Below, one piece after another: positions 35,604-42,886 of a DNA stretch of 64,000 nt (position 1 is its first letter; the number at the start of each line of letters is the position of its first letter). The stretch is taken from positions 124,001-188,000 of the forward strand of contig CAWHZU010000033.1 of NCBI GenBank assembly GCA_963833885.1. The letters are read 5' to 3'. A model generated the notes under the pieces. The model made no database searches. It was given only the letters and a program-made list of their open reading frames with translations, and was not told the origin of the DNA. This DNA comes from JASHPR01 sp963833885 (GTDB taxonomy: Bacteria; Actinomycetota; Actinomycetes; Streptosporangiales; Streptosporangiaceae). Both the position numbers and the translations under genes were made by a program.

Positions 35604-35632
35604 ATCATAGCGGACCTTGACGTCAACGTCAG
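35604..35632 (-). promoter_or_regulatory. Promoter with MerR-type operator for the MFS-MerR operon
   Basis: On the minus strand, CTGACG (-35, 35627-35632), a 17-base spacer and TATGAT (-10, 35604-35609) stand 42 bases before the MFS start. The perfect dyad TGACGT-TG-ACGTCA (35618-35631) overlaps the -35 and spacer, which is where MerR-family activators bind. Simple autoregulation by the downstream merR gene is inferred. Confidence 0.75.
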
Positions 35633-35679
35633 AGTCGCGCTCGGCGTTGGCTGTTCGCCTGACCGCAGCATAGGTCGGG

Positions 35680-35862
35680 TCAGCCTGAGAGCCGCTTGAC
35701 CTTCTCGGCCGCGGCGCGTGCCTCCGGGCTCAGGCCGCCGTACCGCTCGGCCGCTTCGAGCAGTTCCTGACTCGCCCGTGCCCGCTCGTCGGGCGGCGGG
35801 GCCGGCTGCGGGCGGTAGGGGCCATGGGAGAGGGCGGCGTCAAGCCGTTGCTGCTGCGTCAT
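35680..35862 (-). CDS. Small soluble protein, unknown
   Basis: A 60-aa protein starting at ATG 35862, which overlaps the stop of the upstream membrane-protein gene as ATGA. The sequence is helical and charged at the C-terminus (ELLEAAERYGGLSPEARAAA) after a Pro-rich segment. The coupled start is the main evidence that this frame is real. No family recognised. Confidence 0.55.
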   Translation of the reverse strand: MTQQQRLDAALSHGPYRPQPAPPPDERARASQELLEAAERYGGLSPEARAAAEKVKRLSG

Positions 35863-36131
35863 TGCCTCTGCCCGGGCCCGCCTCTTGGCGCCGATGCGAC
35901 GCTGCGGCCGGCCCGGGTCCAGTGGGTCAGGCCTATCCTGCGTGTGGCCATAGCCCAGATCAGCCAGCACAGGGCCGCGATGTTCAGCACCATGCCCAGC
36001 AGAACGACGATGTCCACAGCTGCCGGCCAGCCGGAGCCGATGGCGACGATCTGCAACAGAAAAAACGCGACAACCCCGCCGGCGAGCGTGACATCCCGGA
36101 GCCGTCGGTGCCGGTCGCTCAGGTGCCCCAT
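35859..36131 (-). CDS. Small two-TM membrane protein
   Basis: A 90-aa protein from ATG 36131 with GGAAAG upstream; an in-frame GTG at 36173 would add 14 residues. A basic start (SDRHRRLRDV) is followed by two membrane helices at about residues 16-36 and 41-62 and a basic tail. Coupled by ATGA to the 60-aa gene downstream. Divergent from the HIT gene. Function unknown. Confidence 0.6.
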   Translation of the reverse strand: MGHLSDRHRRLRDVTLAGGVVAFFLLQIVAIGSGWPAAVDIVVLLGMVLNIAALCWLIWAMATRRIGLTHWTRAGRSVASAPRGGPGQRQ

Positions 36132-36208
36132 ATCATCGCTTTCCGCCGATGCGCTCAGGGGTGAGTATGTCACTGTTGGGACTTATCGAGCGCGTCTGGA
36201 GACGCTCC

Positions 36209-36658
36209 ATGAGCGACGGCTGCGTGTTCTGTGATCAAAGCTGGATGAGGGCAGCGGAGATCTTCATCGAGACTCCCCACTGCATATTCGCCTCGACCCG
36301 GGACCCGGGCATCCGGGCCCACGCCGGGCTGGCGGAAGGCGTCCTGCCCGGCTCCGGGGCAATCGTGCCCATCGCCCACCGGACTTCGGTCTTCGAGCTG
36401 ACGCCCACGGAGTGGGCAGACACCCAGGATCTATTGCTCCGGGCACAGGCGGCGCTGCACGATCTGCTGGCCCCAGACGGCTATCTGCTGGGCTGGAACC
36501 AGGGTGGTGTGCTGCATCCCCATATGCATGTCATTCCGCGATTCGACGACGAGCCAATGTCTGACCGCTGGCTGCGCTCCGCGATCAACGTCCCGGAAAA
36601 CAGGCGGCCTGATCCATGGGCGCCTGGGGGCGGACGGGCGCTTCGGGTTGCCGGGTGA
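36209..36658 (+). CDS. HIT-family hydrolase
   Basis: A 149-aa protein with the histidine triad HPHMHVIPR (H103, H105, H107), an N-terminal CVFCDQ segment that may bind zinc with a downstream His, and WNQGGVLHPHMH as in HIT nucleotide hydrolases. ATG 36209 gives the usual MxxCxFC start; an earlier in-frame ATG at 36167 is less likely. HIT proteins hydrolyse nucleoside phosphoramidates or dinucleoside polyphosphates. Convergent with the dehydratase gene. Confidence 0.88.
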   Translation: MSDGCVFCDQSWMRAAEIFIETPHCIFASTRDPGIRAHAGLAEGVLPGSGAIVPIAHRTSVFELTPTEWADTQDLLLRAQAALHDLLAPDGYLLGWNQGGVLHPHMHVIPRFDDEPMSDRWLRSAINVPENRRPDPWAPGGGRALRVAG

Positions 36659-36716
36659 ACGAGGCGTCCTCCTGACCGCACCGTCCGGGGAGGCTTCGGG
36701 GAGCAGATCTTGCCGT

Positions 36717-38432
36717 TCAGTGCGACTCGCGGCCCACCTCGTGGCCGCTGGCGCCGACCAGGAAGTCGAGGTCGGCGCCCCGGTCGGCCTGCATCACGTG
36801 GTCGACGTAGAGACGCTGCCAGCCGCGGGCCGGGGCCGCGTAGCCTTCCACCGCCGCCACGGGCGGCTCGCGCCGCCGCAGTTCTTCCGGCGGCACGTCC
36901 ACGTCCAGCCGCCGCGCCGCTACGTCGAGCTCGATGACGTCGCCGGTCCTGATCAGGCCCAGCGGGCCGCCGGCCGCGGCTTCCGGCGTGACGTGCAGCA
37001 CCACGGTGCCGTACGCGGTGCCGCTCATCCGGCCGTCGCAGATCCGCACCATGTCCCGCACGCCCCGTTCCAGCAGCTTGGGCGGCAGCGGCAGGTTGGC
37101 CACCTCGGGCATGCCGGGGTAGCCCTTGGGCCCGCAGCCGCGCAGCACCAGCACCGAGTCGGCGTCCACGTCGAGGCCGGGGTCGTCGATGCGCCGGTGG
37201 AAGTCCTCGATGCTGTCGAAGACGACCGCCCGGCCCCGGTGCCGAAGCAGTCCCGGGGACGCGGCCGCTGGCTTGATCACGGCGCCGTCCGGGGCGAGGC
37301 TGCCGCGCAGCACCGCGATGCCCGCCTCGTCCTGCAGCGGATCGCTGCGCGGCCTGATCACGGATTCGTCCCAGATCCGCGCGTCGCCGAGGTGGTCGAC
37401 GAGGGGCCGCCCGGTCACGGTGAGCGCCTCGGGGTCGAGCAGGTCCTGCACCTCGTGCAGCACCGCGAGCAGGCCGCCGGCCCGGTGGAAGTCCTCCATC
37501 AGGTGGCTACCGGCTGGCTGCAGGTTGACCAGCAACGGCACGCCAGACCCGGTCGCGTCGAAGTCGTCGAGCGACAAGTCGATCCCGAGCCGCCCGGCGA
37601 TGGCCAGCAAATGCACCACCGCGTTGGTCGATCCGCCGACCGCGGCCAGCGCGACGATCGCGTTCAGGAAGGATCCCCGGGTCAGTACCTGGCTCGGGCG
37701 GCGCTCCTGGGAGACCATGTCCACAGCGAGACGCCCAGCGGCGTGCGCGCTCTCGAGGAGCCGGCTGTCCGGGGCGGGGGTTCCGGCGATGCCGGGGATC
37801 GTCATCCCGAGAGCCTCGGCCATGCAGGCCATCGTCGAGGCCGTGCCCATGGTGTTGCAGTGCCCGCGGCTGCGGATCATCGAGGACTCGGAGGTGAGGA
37901 AGTCCTGCGCGGACAGGTTGCCGGCGCGGACCTCCTCGCTGAGCTTCCAGACGTCGGTCCCGCAGCCGAGGGCCACGCCGCGGAATGTGCCGGTCAGCAT
38001 CGGCCCGCCGGGGACCACGACGGCGGGCAGGTCGACCGAGGCCGCGGCCATCAGCAGCGACGGGATGGTCTTGTCGCAGCCGCCGAGCAGCACGACGCCG
38101 TCGACCGGGTTGGCCCGGAACATCTCCTCGGCCGCCATCGCGGCCATGTTCCGCCACAGCATGGCCGTGGGGCGCACCAGCGTCTCGCCGAGCGACACCA
38201 CCGGAAGGTTCATCGGGACCCCGCCCGCCTCCCAGACCCCCTGCTTCACGCTGTCGGCGACCTCGTTCAGGTGCGAGTTGCACGGCGCCAGGTCCGAGGT
38301 CGCGTTCGCGATCGCGATGTGCGGGCGGCCGTCGAAGGCGTGGGCGGGCAGGCCCCGGCGCATCCACGCGCGGTGGATGTACCCATCCCGGTCATTTCCG
38401 GCGTACCACTGTGAGCTGCGCTGCTCGGGCAT
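36717..38432 (-). CDS. IlvD/Edd-family dehydratase, sugar-acid type likely
   Basis: A 571-aa protein from ATG 38432 (GGAAGAG and GGAGGG lie upstream). Iron-sulfur ligands are in APCNSHLNE (about C65), LLGGCDKTIP (about C133) and GHCNTMGTAST (about C205), with the metal-site KG of RGCGPKGYPGMPE. The N-terminus RDGYIHRAWMRRGLPAHAFDGRPHIAIANA fits the sugar-acid branch (arabinonate/xylonate/gluconate dehydratases) better than valine-pathway IlvD, and its divergent partner is a sugar-type zinc dehydrogenase. Together they suggest a non-phosphorylating sugar-oxidation route. Confidence 0.88.
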   Translation of the reverse strand: MPEQRSSQWYAGNDRDGYIHRAWMRRGLPAHAFDGRPHIAIANATSDLAPCNSHLNEVADSVKQGVWEAGGVPMNLPVVSLGETLVRPTAMLWRNMAAMAAEEMFRANPVDGVVLLGGCDKTIPSLLMAAASVDLPAVVVPGGPMLTGTFRGVALGCGTDVWKLSEEVRAGNLSAQDFLTSESSMIRSRGHCNTMGTASTMACMAEALGMTIPGIAGTPAPDSRLLESAHAAGRLAVDMVSQERRPSQVLTRGSFLNAIVALAAVGGSTNAVVHLLAIAGRLGIDLSLDDFDATGSGVPLLVNLQPAGSHLMEDFHRAGGLLAVLHEVQDLLDPEALTVTGRPLVDHLGDARIWDESVIRPRSDPLQDEAGIAVLRGSLAPDGAVIKPAAASPGLLRHRGRAVVFDSIEDFHRRIDDPGLDVDADSVLVLRGCGPKGYPGMPEVANLPLPPKLLERGVRDMVRICDGRMSGTAYGTVVLHVTPEAAAGGPLGLIRTGDVIELDVAARRLDVDVPPEELRRREPPVAAVEGYAAPARGWQRLYVDHVMQADRGADLDFLVGASGHEVGRESH

Positions 38433-38464
38433 CCGCTCTTCCGCCCTCCTGCACCAAAGATCTA

Positions 38465-38478
38465 ACATTCGCAAATGT
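38465..38478. promoter_or_regulatory. Candidate shared operator in the divergent dehydratase/dehydrogenase region
   Basis: ACATT-CGCA-AATGT is a perfect 5-4-5 dyad in an A+T-rich patch of the 95-bp divergent region, 33 bases upstream of the dehydratase start and 50 before the dehydrogenase start. A GntR/IclR/LacI-type regulator could use it; no regulator gene is adjacent. Confidence 0.45.
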
Positions 38479-38527
38479 CCCCACAACTTACTCGCGGCAT
38501 GGCTTTGGCTGCCGCGGCGGCGCTGGC

Positions 38528-39541
38528 ATGAGGGCATTCGTCGTCACCGGCCCCGGACGGTCGGAGGTCGCCGACGTGCCGAGCCCGCAGGCGGCGCCGG
38601 GCCAGGTGGTCATCGACGTCGAGCGGGCCGGCGTGTGCGGGACCGATGTCGAGCTGTTCACCGGCGATATGGCCTACCTGCGCCAGGGCCACGCCGGGTA
38701 CCCGATCCGGCTCGGCCACGAGTGGTGCGGGACCGTCAGCGCCGTGGGCGACGACATCGACCCTGGCTGGCTGGGCAGGCGGGTGACCGGCGATACGATG
38801 CTGGGCTGCGGCAGGTGCGACCGGTGCCGGAGCGGCCTGGCGCACGTCTGCGAGGACCGCTACGAGGTGGGCATCCGCGGCGGCTTCCCCGGCGCGCTCG
38901 CCGAACAGCTGGCGATGCCGGTCACCGCGCTGTACCCGCTGCCGGACGCCGTGGACGGGATCGCCGGGGCGCTGGTCGAGCCGGGCGGCAGCGCGCTGCG
39001 TGCGCTTCGGGGCGCGGCGCTGCGGCCGGGGGAGCAGGTTCTGATTCTCGGCCCCGGCACGATCGGCCTGCTGGTGGCGATGTTCGCGCTGGCGCACGGC
39101 GCCCAGGTGCACATGCTGGGGCTGACCCGGGAGTCGCTGGACTTCGCCAGCACGCTCGGCGTGCACGGCGTGTGGACCGCGGCGGACCTGCCCCGGCTGC
39201 CGTTCGACGCGGTCATCGACGCATCGAACGCCCCGGCGCTGCCGGCCCAGGCGCTCGACCTGGTCGAGCCGGGCAAGCGGGTGGTGTACGTCGGCGTGGC
39301 CGGGCAGCCGAGCGTCATCGACACCCGGTCCCTGGTGCTGAAGGACGTCACCGCCGTCGGCATCCTCGGCGCCTCGGCCGGCCTGGCCGGCACGATCGAG
39401 CAGTACGCGGCCGGCTCGGTGAACCCGCGGCCGCTGGTCGCGGCCACGGTCGGCCTCGCGGAGGTGGGGGAGGTGCTGGTCGGCTGGCGCCCCGGCGGCG
39501 CCGGGCCAGGGCCAAAGGTTCAGGTCGACCCGCGCGCCTGA
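38528..39541 (+). CDS. Zinc-dependent alcohol/sugar dehydrogenase (MDR family)
   Basis: A 337-aa medium-chain dehydrogenase from ATG 38528. Catalytic zinc ligands are in GVCGTDVELF (about C38) and RLGHEWCG (about H65/E66). Structural zinc ligands CGRCDRCRSGLAHVC give the four-Cys lobe near residues 96-110. The NAD site is VLILGPGTIGLLVAM. The sequence is of the sorbitol/threonine/glucose dehydrogenase type. It diverges from the IlvD/Edd dehydratase and probably oxidises the sugar whose acid that enzyme dehydrates. A hairpin follows the stop. Confidence 0.9.
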   Translation: MRAFVVTGPGRSEVADVPSPQAAPGQVVIDVERAGVCGTDVELFTGDMAYLRQGHAGYPIRLGHEWCGTVSAVGDDIDPGWLGRRVTGDTMLGCGRCDRCRSGLAHVCEDRYEVGIRGGFPGALAEQLAMPVTALYPLPDAVDGIAGALVEPGGSALRALRGAALRPGEQVLILGPGTIGLLVAMFALAHGAQVHMLGLTRESLDFASTLGVHGVWTAADLPRLPFDAVIDASNAPALPAQALDLVEPGKRVVYVGVAGQPSVIDTRSLVLKDVTAVGILGASAGLAGTIEQYAAGSVNPRPLVAATVGLAEVGEVLVGWRPGGAGPGPKVQVDPRA

Positions 39542-39597
39542 GCCCTGTCCGCACACCTAAAGCCGCGTGCCTCCGCCCCCGCGCGCCCAATAGGGTG

Positions 39598-39639
39598 GTG
39601 GGCCCCACGCGGTTGGAAGAACCGCAGCGTGGGTCCCAC
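39598..39639. terminator. Hairpin terminator between convergent genes
   Basis: GTGGGCCCCACGCGGTT at 39598-39614 pairs with AACCGCAGCGTGGGTCCCAC at 39620-39639 with one mismatch and a three-base bulge, across a five-base loop. It lies between the zinc dehydrogenase and the B3/4 gene. Confidence 0.75.
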
Positions 39640-39652
39640 GACCGCATTGCGG

Positions 39653-40372
39653 CTACGGGGCGGGCAGCAGGTCGGGCACGGCAGGGCCGGCGGCGGTGAT
39701 CTGGTGCACGATCACCGCGCCGGCCCGGTCCTGCAGCAACCCGGTCAGTGACCTCGTCGCGTCATCCAGTCGTGCGCCGAAGGCGGCGCCGTCCACGGTC
39801 TCCAGCAGGAACACGATCTGCTTGCTCTCGGCGGTGACCTTGGTGCGGTCGGCGTCGCGGTGGTTCCAGTGCCTGGTCAGCACCCCGGCGGCGTCGGTGT
39901 AGATGACCTCCCCGGGGCGCGGGTTCTCGGTGCTGCCGGGCTCGCCCAGCGGGGTGAACACCTCTGACCCGTCGGCAAAGCGGATCATGATGTCGCCGCT
40001 GACCTGGCCGAGGTCGAAGGCCCCGGCGGGCACGCCAAAGCTGGCCGAGACCAGGTTGTAGCAGTCCACGGCCGGATTGATCCGCGGCAGCTGGCCGGAC
40101 CGGGCCAGCCGCCGCCGCAGCGCCTCGGCGCTCGGCCGCTGCCGTCGCGGGTTGGTCCCGAACGCGCGGTAAGCGGCCTGCCAGGCGGCAAGGTGCGGGT
40201 CGTCTCCGACTCCGTCGGCGGGCAGGTCACCGGCCTTGGCTTGCAGGTCGGCGAACCGCGCATCCAGCTCCGGCCAGGGCGAGTGCCCGTCGAAGCCCGA
40301 TGCCACGACCGCGGTGATCCGCAGCCCGCCGAACGCCGCGCGCACCTCGCCCGAGACCACCAGCCGCGTCAT
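39653..40372 (-). CDS. B3/4-domain protein (free-standing PheRS-beta editing-like domain)
   Basis: A 239-aa protein from ATG 40372 with GGAGGGA just before it. The B3/B4 fold is seen in YRAFGTNPRRQRPSAEALRRR (about 90-110), LPRINPAVDCYNLVSASFGVPAGAFDL and the later GEVIYTDAAGVLTRHWNHRD and LLETVD segments. In phenylalanyl-tRNA synthetase this domain clears mischarged tRNA; free-standing copies are thought to edit in trans or act on related substrates. No neighbour supports a specific role. Confidence 0.85.
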   Translation of the reverse strand: MTRLVVSGEVRAAFGGLRITAVVASGFDGHSPWPELDARFADLQAKAGDLPADGVGDDPHLAAWQAAYRAFGTNPRRQRPSAEALRRRLARSGQLPRINPAVDCYNLVSASFGVPAGAFDLGQVSGDIMIRFADGSEVFTPLGEPGSTENPRPGEVIYTDAAGVLTRHWNHRDADRTKVTAESKQIVFLLETVDGAAFGARLDDATRSLTGLLQDRAGAVIVHQITAAGPAVPDLLPAP

Positions 40373-40491
40373 TTCTCCCTCCAGGCAGCCCGCGAGCCCG
40401 AACCAGTTTGAGCCCACCGAGCGGGGGCAGGGGCAATGATCGTGCCAGGCATACACCTGGCCACGAGACCACGATCGAGCGAGGTGCTGAA

Positions 40492-40776
40492 TTGCTTACG
40501 CTAACCGACCGGGCCGCGGACACGATCCGCACCCTCACCTCCCAGCCGGGTATCCCTCCGGAGACGGGTCTGCGCATGTCTCTGCAGGACAACGAGGCGG
40601 GCACGCTGGCGCTCTCGCTGGAGGGCCCGCAGCCGGACGACGCGATCATCGAGGACAGCGGCGCTCGCGTCTTTGTGCAGCGCGATGCCGCTGGGATCGT
40701 TGAGGACAGGGAACTCGACGCTCAGCTCGATGAGGAAGGCCGGGCATCGTTCATGCTCGGCAGCCAGGTCAGCTAG
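40492..40776 (+). CDS. HesB/IscA-like protein without cysteines
   Basis: A 94-aa protein starting at TTG 40492 behind GAGGTG. It follows the HesB/IscA fold pattern: LTLTDRAADTIRTL, then GLRMSLQDNEAGTLALSLEGPQPDDAIIEDSGARVFVQRDAA. The three conserved Cys that bind iron or Fe-S in IscA are absent; there is no Cys in the whole protein. Such Cys-less copies are common in actinomycetes and cannot work as Fe-S carriers. Role unknown. A strong terminator follows. Confidence 0.75.
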   Translation: MLTLTDRAADTIRTLTSQPGIPPETGLRMSLQDNEAGTLALSLEGPQPDDAIIEDSGARVFVQRDAAGIVEDRELDAQLDEEGRASFMLGSQVS

Positions 40777-40791
40777 ACCCACACAGGAGGG

Positions 40792-40828
40792 CCCGTCGCG
40801 GACAACCACCCCTGTCCGCGGCGGGTTT
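40792..40828. terminator. Hairpin terminator with short T run
   Basis: CCCGTCGCGGACA at 40792-40804 pairs with TGTCCGCGGCGGG at 40813-40825 (12 of 13) across 8 bases, followed by TTT. It ends the HesB-like gene and lies just past the VOC gene stop on the other strand. Confidence 0.85.
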
Positions 40829-40830
40829 CC

Positions 40831-41220
40831 TCATGCCCGTTCGACGATCTCGAGCCGGTTGGCATCCTGGTCGCGGAACGCGAACATCGGCGGCGCCCCG
40901 GGCCAGCGCAGCACCTCGGGGTCGGCGTCCACGCCGCTGGCCAGCAGGGCAGTGTGCACCTCATTGGCGTCCCGGGCCGTAAGCCGGATGCCGGTCTCCA
41001 CCCCGGCCGGAACACCCGGACCGGACCGGACCAGCGCGATCGTCGTCTCCCCCCCGGGCGGCGCCACCTCGATCCATCGCCCGCCATCGCCGTAGGGGAC
41101 GTCGAGGCGTTTGGTGAGCCCGAGGGTGCCGGTGTAGAACTCCAGCGCACGGTCCTGGTCGGTGACCGGCACTCCTACCGTGTGCACTCCGGTGATCTGG
41201 GTCTTGGCCTGGTCGTTCAT
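40831..41220 (-). CDS. VOC/glyoxalase-family protein
   Basis: A 129-aa VOC protein: GVHTVGVPVTDQDRALEFYTGTLGL at the start, GGETTIALVRSG in the middle and MFAFRDQDANRLEIVERA at the end, with the Glu and first His/Glu positions of the paired beta-alpha-beta-beta-beta modules. Members bind a metal and act as glyoxalases, dioxygenases or resistance proteins. It starts 20 bases after the ArsR-SRPBCC gene stop and is probably in its operon. Confidence 0.9.
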   Translation of the reverse strand: MNDQAKTQITGVHTVGVPVTDQDRALEFYTGTLGLTKRLDVPYGDGGRWIEVAPPGGETTIALVRSGPGVPAGVETGIRLTARDANEVHTALLASGVDADPEVLRWPGAPPMFAFRDQDANRLEIVERA

Positions 41221-41240
41221 TGCATTCCTCCCGTGCTTGG

Positions 41241-42026
41241 TCAGCCGTTGTACATGAGCGAGCCCGGCGTGGTGAGCGACTCGCCGGTCTCCAGCCAGGT
41301 CTTCAGGCCGGAGAGGATCATCGGCCAGCCGCCGTAGATCTCCGGGCTCGCGCCCTCGCGCAGCTGGTCATGGGTGACGGTCAGCCGACACGAGTCGCCG
41401 ACCTGCTCGACCTCCCAGGTGACCCGCGAGGTCCCCTCGTTCTTGGCGTCGTCGCTCCACAGCGCCGTCATCGTCTGCACCAGGCGGTGCGGCGGCTCGG
41501 CCTCGAGGATCTCGCCCTCCGCCAGCAGCCCGGGGGCCCGCGGGTGGCTCATCTCGACCCGGGAGCCGGGCGTCCACTCCGAGGTGATCAGGCAGCCGAA
41601 CTGGTACCTGCTCCGGATCCCGGGGTCGGTGATCGCCTGCCACAGGCGCTCGGGCGTGGTCCGGATATAGATCTCAAAAATCTTTTCCATAGGACTCTCC
41701 AGCGTCTGCTTGAGCTCGCTGAGCCCGGCGGCCCACGGCTCTGCGTACTTGCTCACCCACCGGTCGTGGATCAGCCGGATCGGGACCGGGTTCAGGAAGT
41801 GGAGCTTTTCCCGGCCCCGCCGCCGGGTGACCACCAGGCCAGCCTCCTCGAGCTGCCGCAGGTGCTTCATCACGCCGAAGCGGGTCATCGGGAAGCGTTC
41901 CTCGAGTTCCCGCAGCGTCTGCCCGTCGGCGCGGAACAGTTCGTCGAGCAGGCCGCGCCTGGTCGGGTCGGCTAGGGCCTTGAACACCGCGTCCACCCGG
42001 CCGAAAATACGTGACCGTTTGGTCAC
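41241..42026 (-). CDS. ArsR-type helix-turn-helix fused to an SRPBCC (AHSA1) domain
   Basis: A 261-aa fusion from GTG 42026. Residues 1-100 are an ArsR winged helix (VFKALADPTRRGLLDELF, GQTLRELEERFPMTRFGVMKHLRQLEEAGLVV). From about 112 (MEKIFEIYIRTTPERLWQAITDP) to the end is an AHSA1-type START-like lipid or ligand-binding domain. In many actinomycetes these are two coupled genes; here they are one frame. The SRPBCC half may sense a hydrophobic ligand. A perfect GTGACC-N4-GGTCAC dyad includes the start codon and may be an autoregulatory site. Confidence 0.9.
   Translation of the reverse strand: MTKRSRIFGRVDAVFKALADPTRRGLLDELFRADGQTLRELEERFPMTRFGVMKHLRQLEEAGLVVTRRRGREKLHFLNPVPIRLIHDRWVSKYAEPWAAGLSELKQTLESPMEKIFEIYIRTTPERLWQAITDPGIRSRYQFGCLITSEWTPGSRVEMSHPRAPGLLAEGEILEAEPPHRLVQTMTALWSDDAKNEGTSRVTWEVEQVGDSCRLTVTHDQLREGASPEIYGGWPMILSGLKTWLETGESLTTPGSLMYNG
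42011..42026. promoter_or_regulatory. Candidate ArsR operator at the start codon
   Basis: GTGACC-GTTT-GGTCAC, perfect 6-4-6 dyad. On the minus strand it covers the GTG start and codons 2-5 of the regulator, so binding would block initiation. It might also be chance, since it encodes conserved-looking N-terminal residues. Confidence 0.4.
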
Positions 42027-42116
42027 ATGTCAAGCCTGACCTCGCTCGCGAGGGGTATGGATGAACGTTTGGGCCGGCTAGAACACGCCTATCGGTACAT
42101 CGATGCCGCCGCGGTG

Positions 42117-42220
42117 GGGGTTACGCGGTGGTGGCGCCGCCGGTCATTGATGGCGCCGCGACGGGGATTGCGCGGTGGTGGCGCCGGGGCACGGGGTTAC
42201 TCGGTGGTGGCATCGCCGGT
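42117..42220. repeat. Three imperfect copies of a 23-26-base element
   Basis: GGGGTTACGCGGTGGTGGC and close variants start at 42117, 42163 and 42193. The third copy includes the stop codon and last codons of the isochorismatase gene, so the other two look like degenerate duplications of that gene end. They lie in the 170-bp gap before the ArsR-SRPBCC gene. Confidence 0.7.
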
Positions 42221-42793
42221 CAGCTCGGCGACCGTGCGGATCGTCGCGAACCGGCCCGCCAGCGCGTACTCGGTGCGCGCCAGGATGTCGTCGACCTGCA
42301 GCGTGCGAGGGTCGGCGAGGATCTCGTCGGCGCCGCGGCCGGCCTGCGCGTCCCAGTGCTCGATCGGCGACGTGGCGGTGGCGTCGGTGACGAACGTGAC
42401 GCCAAAGCCGAAGTCCGAGGCCACCCTCGCCGTGGTCTCGCAGCACTGCTCGGTCCTGATGCCGCAGATGACCACCTCGCTGACCCCCTGGCTGGTGAGA
42501 ATCTGCTGCAGGTTGGTCGTGGTGAATGCGTTGTGTGAGGTCTTGGTGATTACCGGCTCACCGTCCTGCACGGCCAGGCCGTCGATGAGCCGGACGTAGC
42601 CGCTGGCCGGGTCGAACACGGTGTCGGAACCAGCCTCGGCATGCAGCACCCAGATGACGAGGTCGCCGTTGGCCCTGGCGGCGTCGACCAGCTGCTTCAC
42701 CGGGCCAACGATGCCCGGGTTGGAGATGGTCTCCCAGCCCGGATCCTGCCGGAACGATTCCTGGACATCGATCACGATGAGTGCTCTGCTCAT
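42197..42793 (-). CDS. Isochorismatase-family cysteine hydrolase
   Basis: A 198-aa protein with the family triad D9 in LIVIDVQESF, K84 in VITKTSHNAF and Cys117 in ICGIRTEQCCETTAR. The sequence around them and the length are typical of nicotinamidase/isochorismatase-like hydrolases; no adjacent siderophore or NAD genes narrow the substrate. Divergent from the ROK kinase gene; the gene end overlaps an imperfect repeat. Confidence 0.92.
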   Translation of the reverse strand: MSRALIVIDVQESFRQDPGWETISNPGIVGPVKQLVDAARANGDLVIWVLHAEAGSDTVFDPASGYVRLIDGLAVQDGEPVITKTSHNAFTTTNLQQILTSQGVSEVVICGIRTEQCCETTARVASDFGFGVTFVTDATATSPIEHWDAQAGRGADEILADPRTLQVDDILARTEYALAGRFATIRTVAELTGDATTE

Positions 42794-42886
42794 GGATCAA
42801 CCCTGGCCTAACGAAACTGGGACATCAAGATCGTGCCAGCGGGGAATCCTGTCAGGGAGGATTTCCCACTGAGCCGGAGGCGGCCG

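Noticed and set aside
36504..38414. Plus-strand 636-codon frame opposite the dehydratase
   Set aside because: Shadow of the IlvD/Edd gene, which carries all Fe-S ligands; the shadow lacks any domain.
36717..38432. Naming the dehydratase ilvD of valine/isoleucine synthesis
   Set aside because: Its N-terminus and its divergent sugar-dehydrogenase partner fit the sugar-acid branch, and no ilv gene is nearby.
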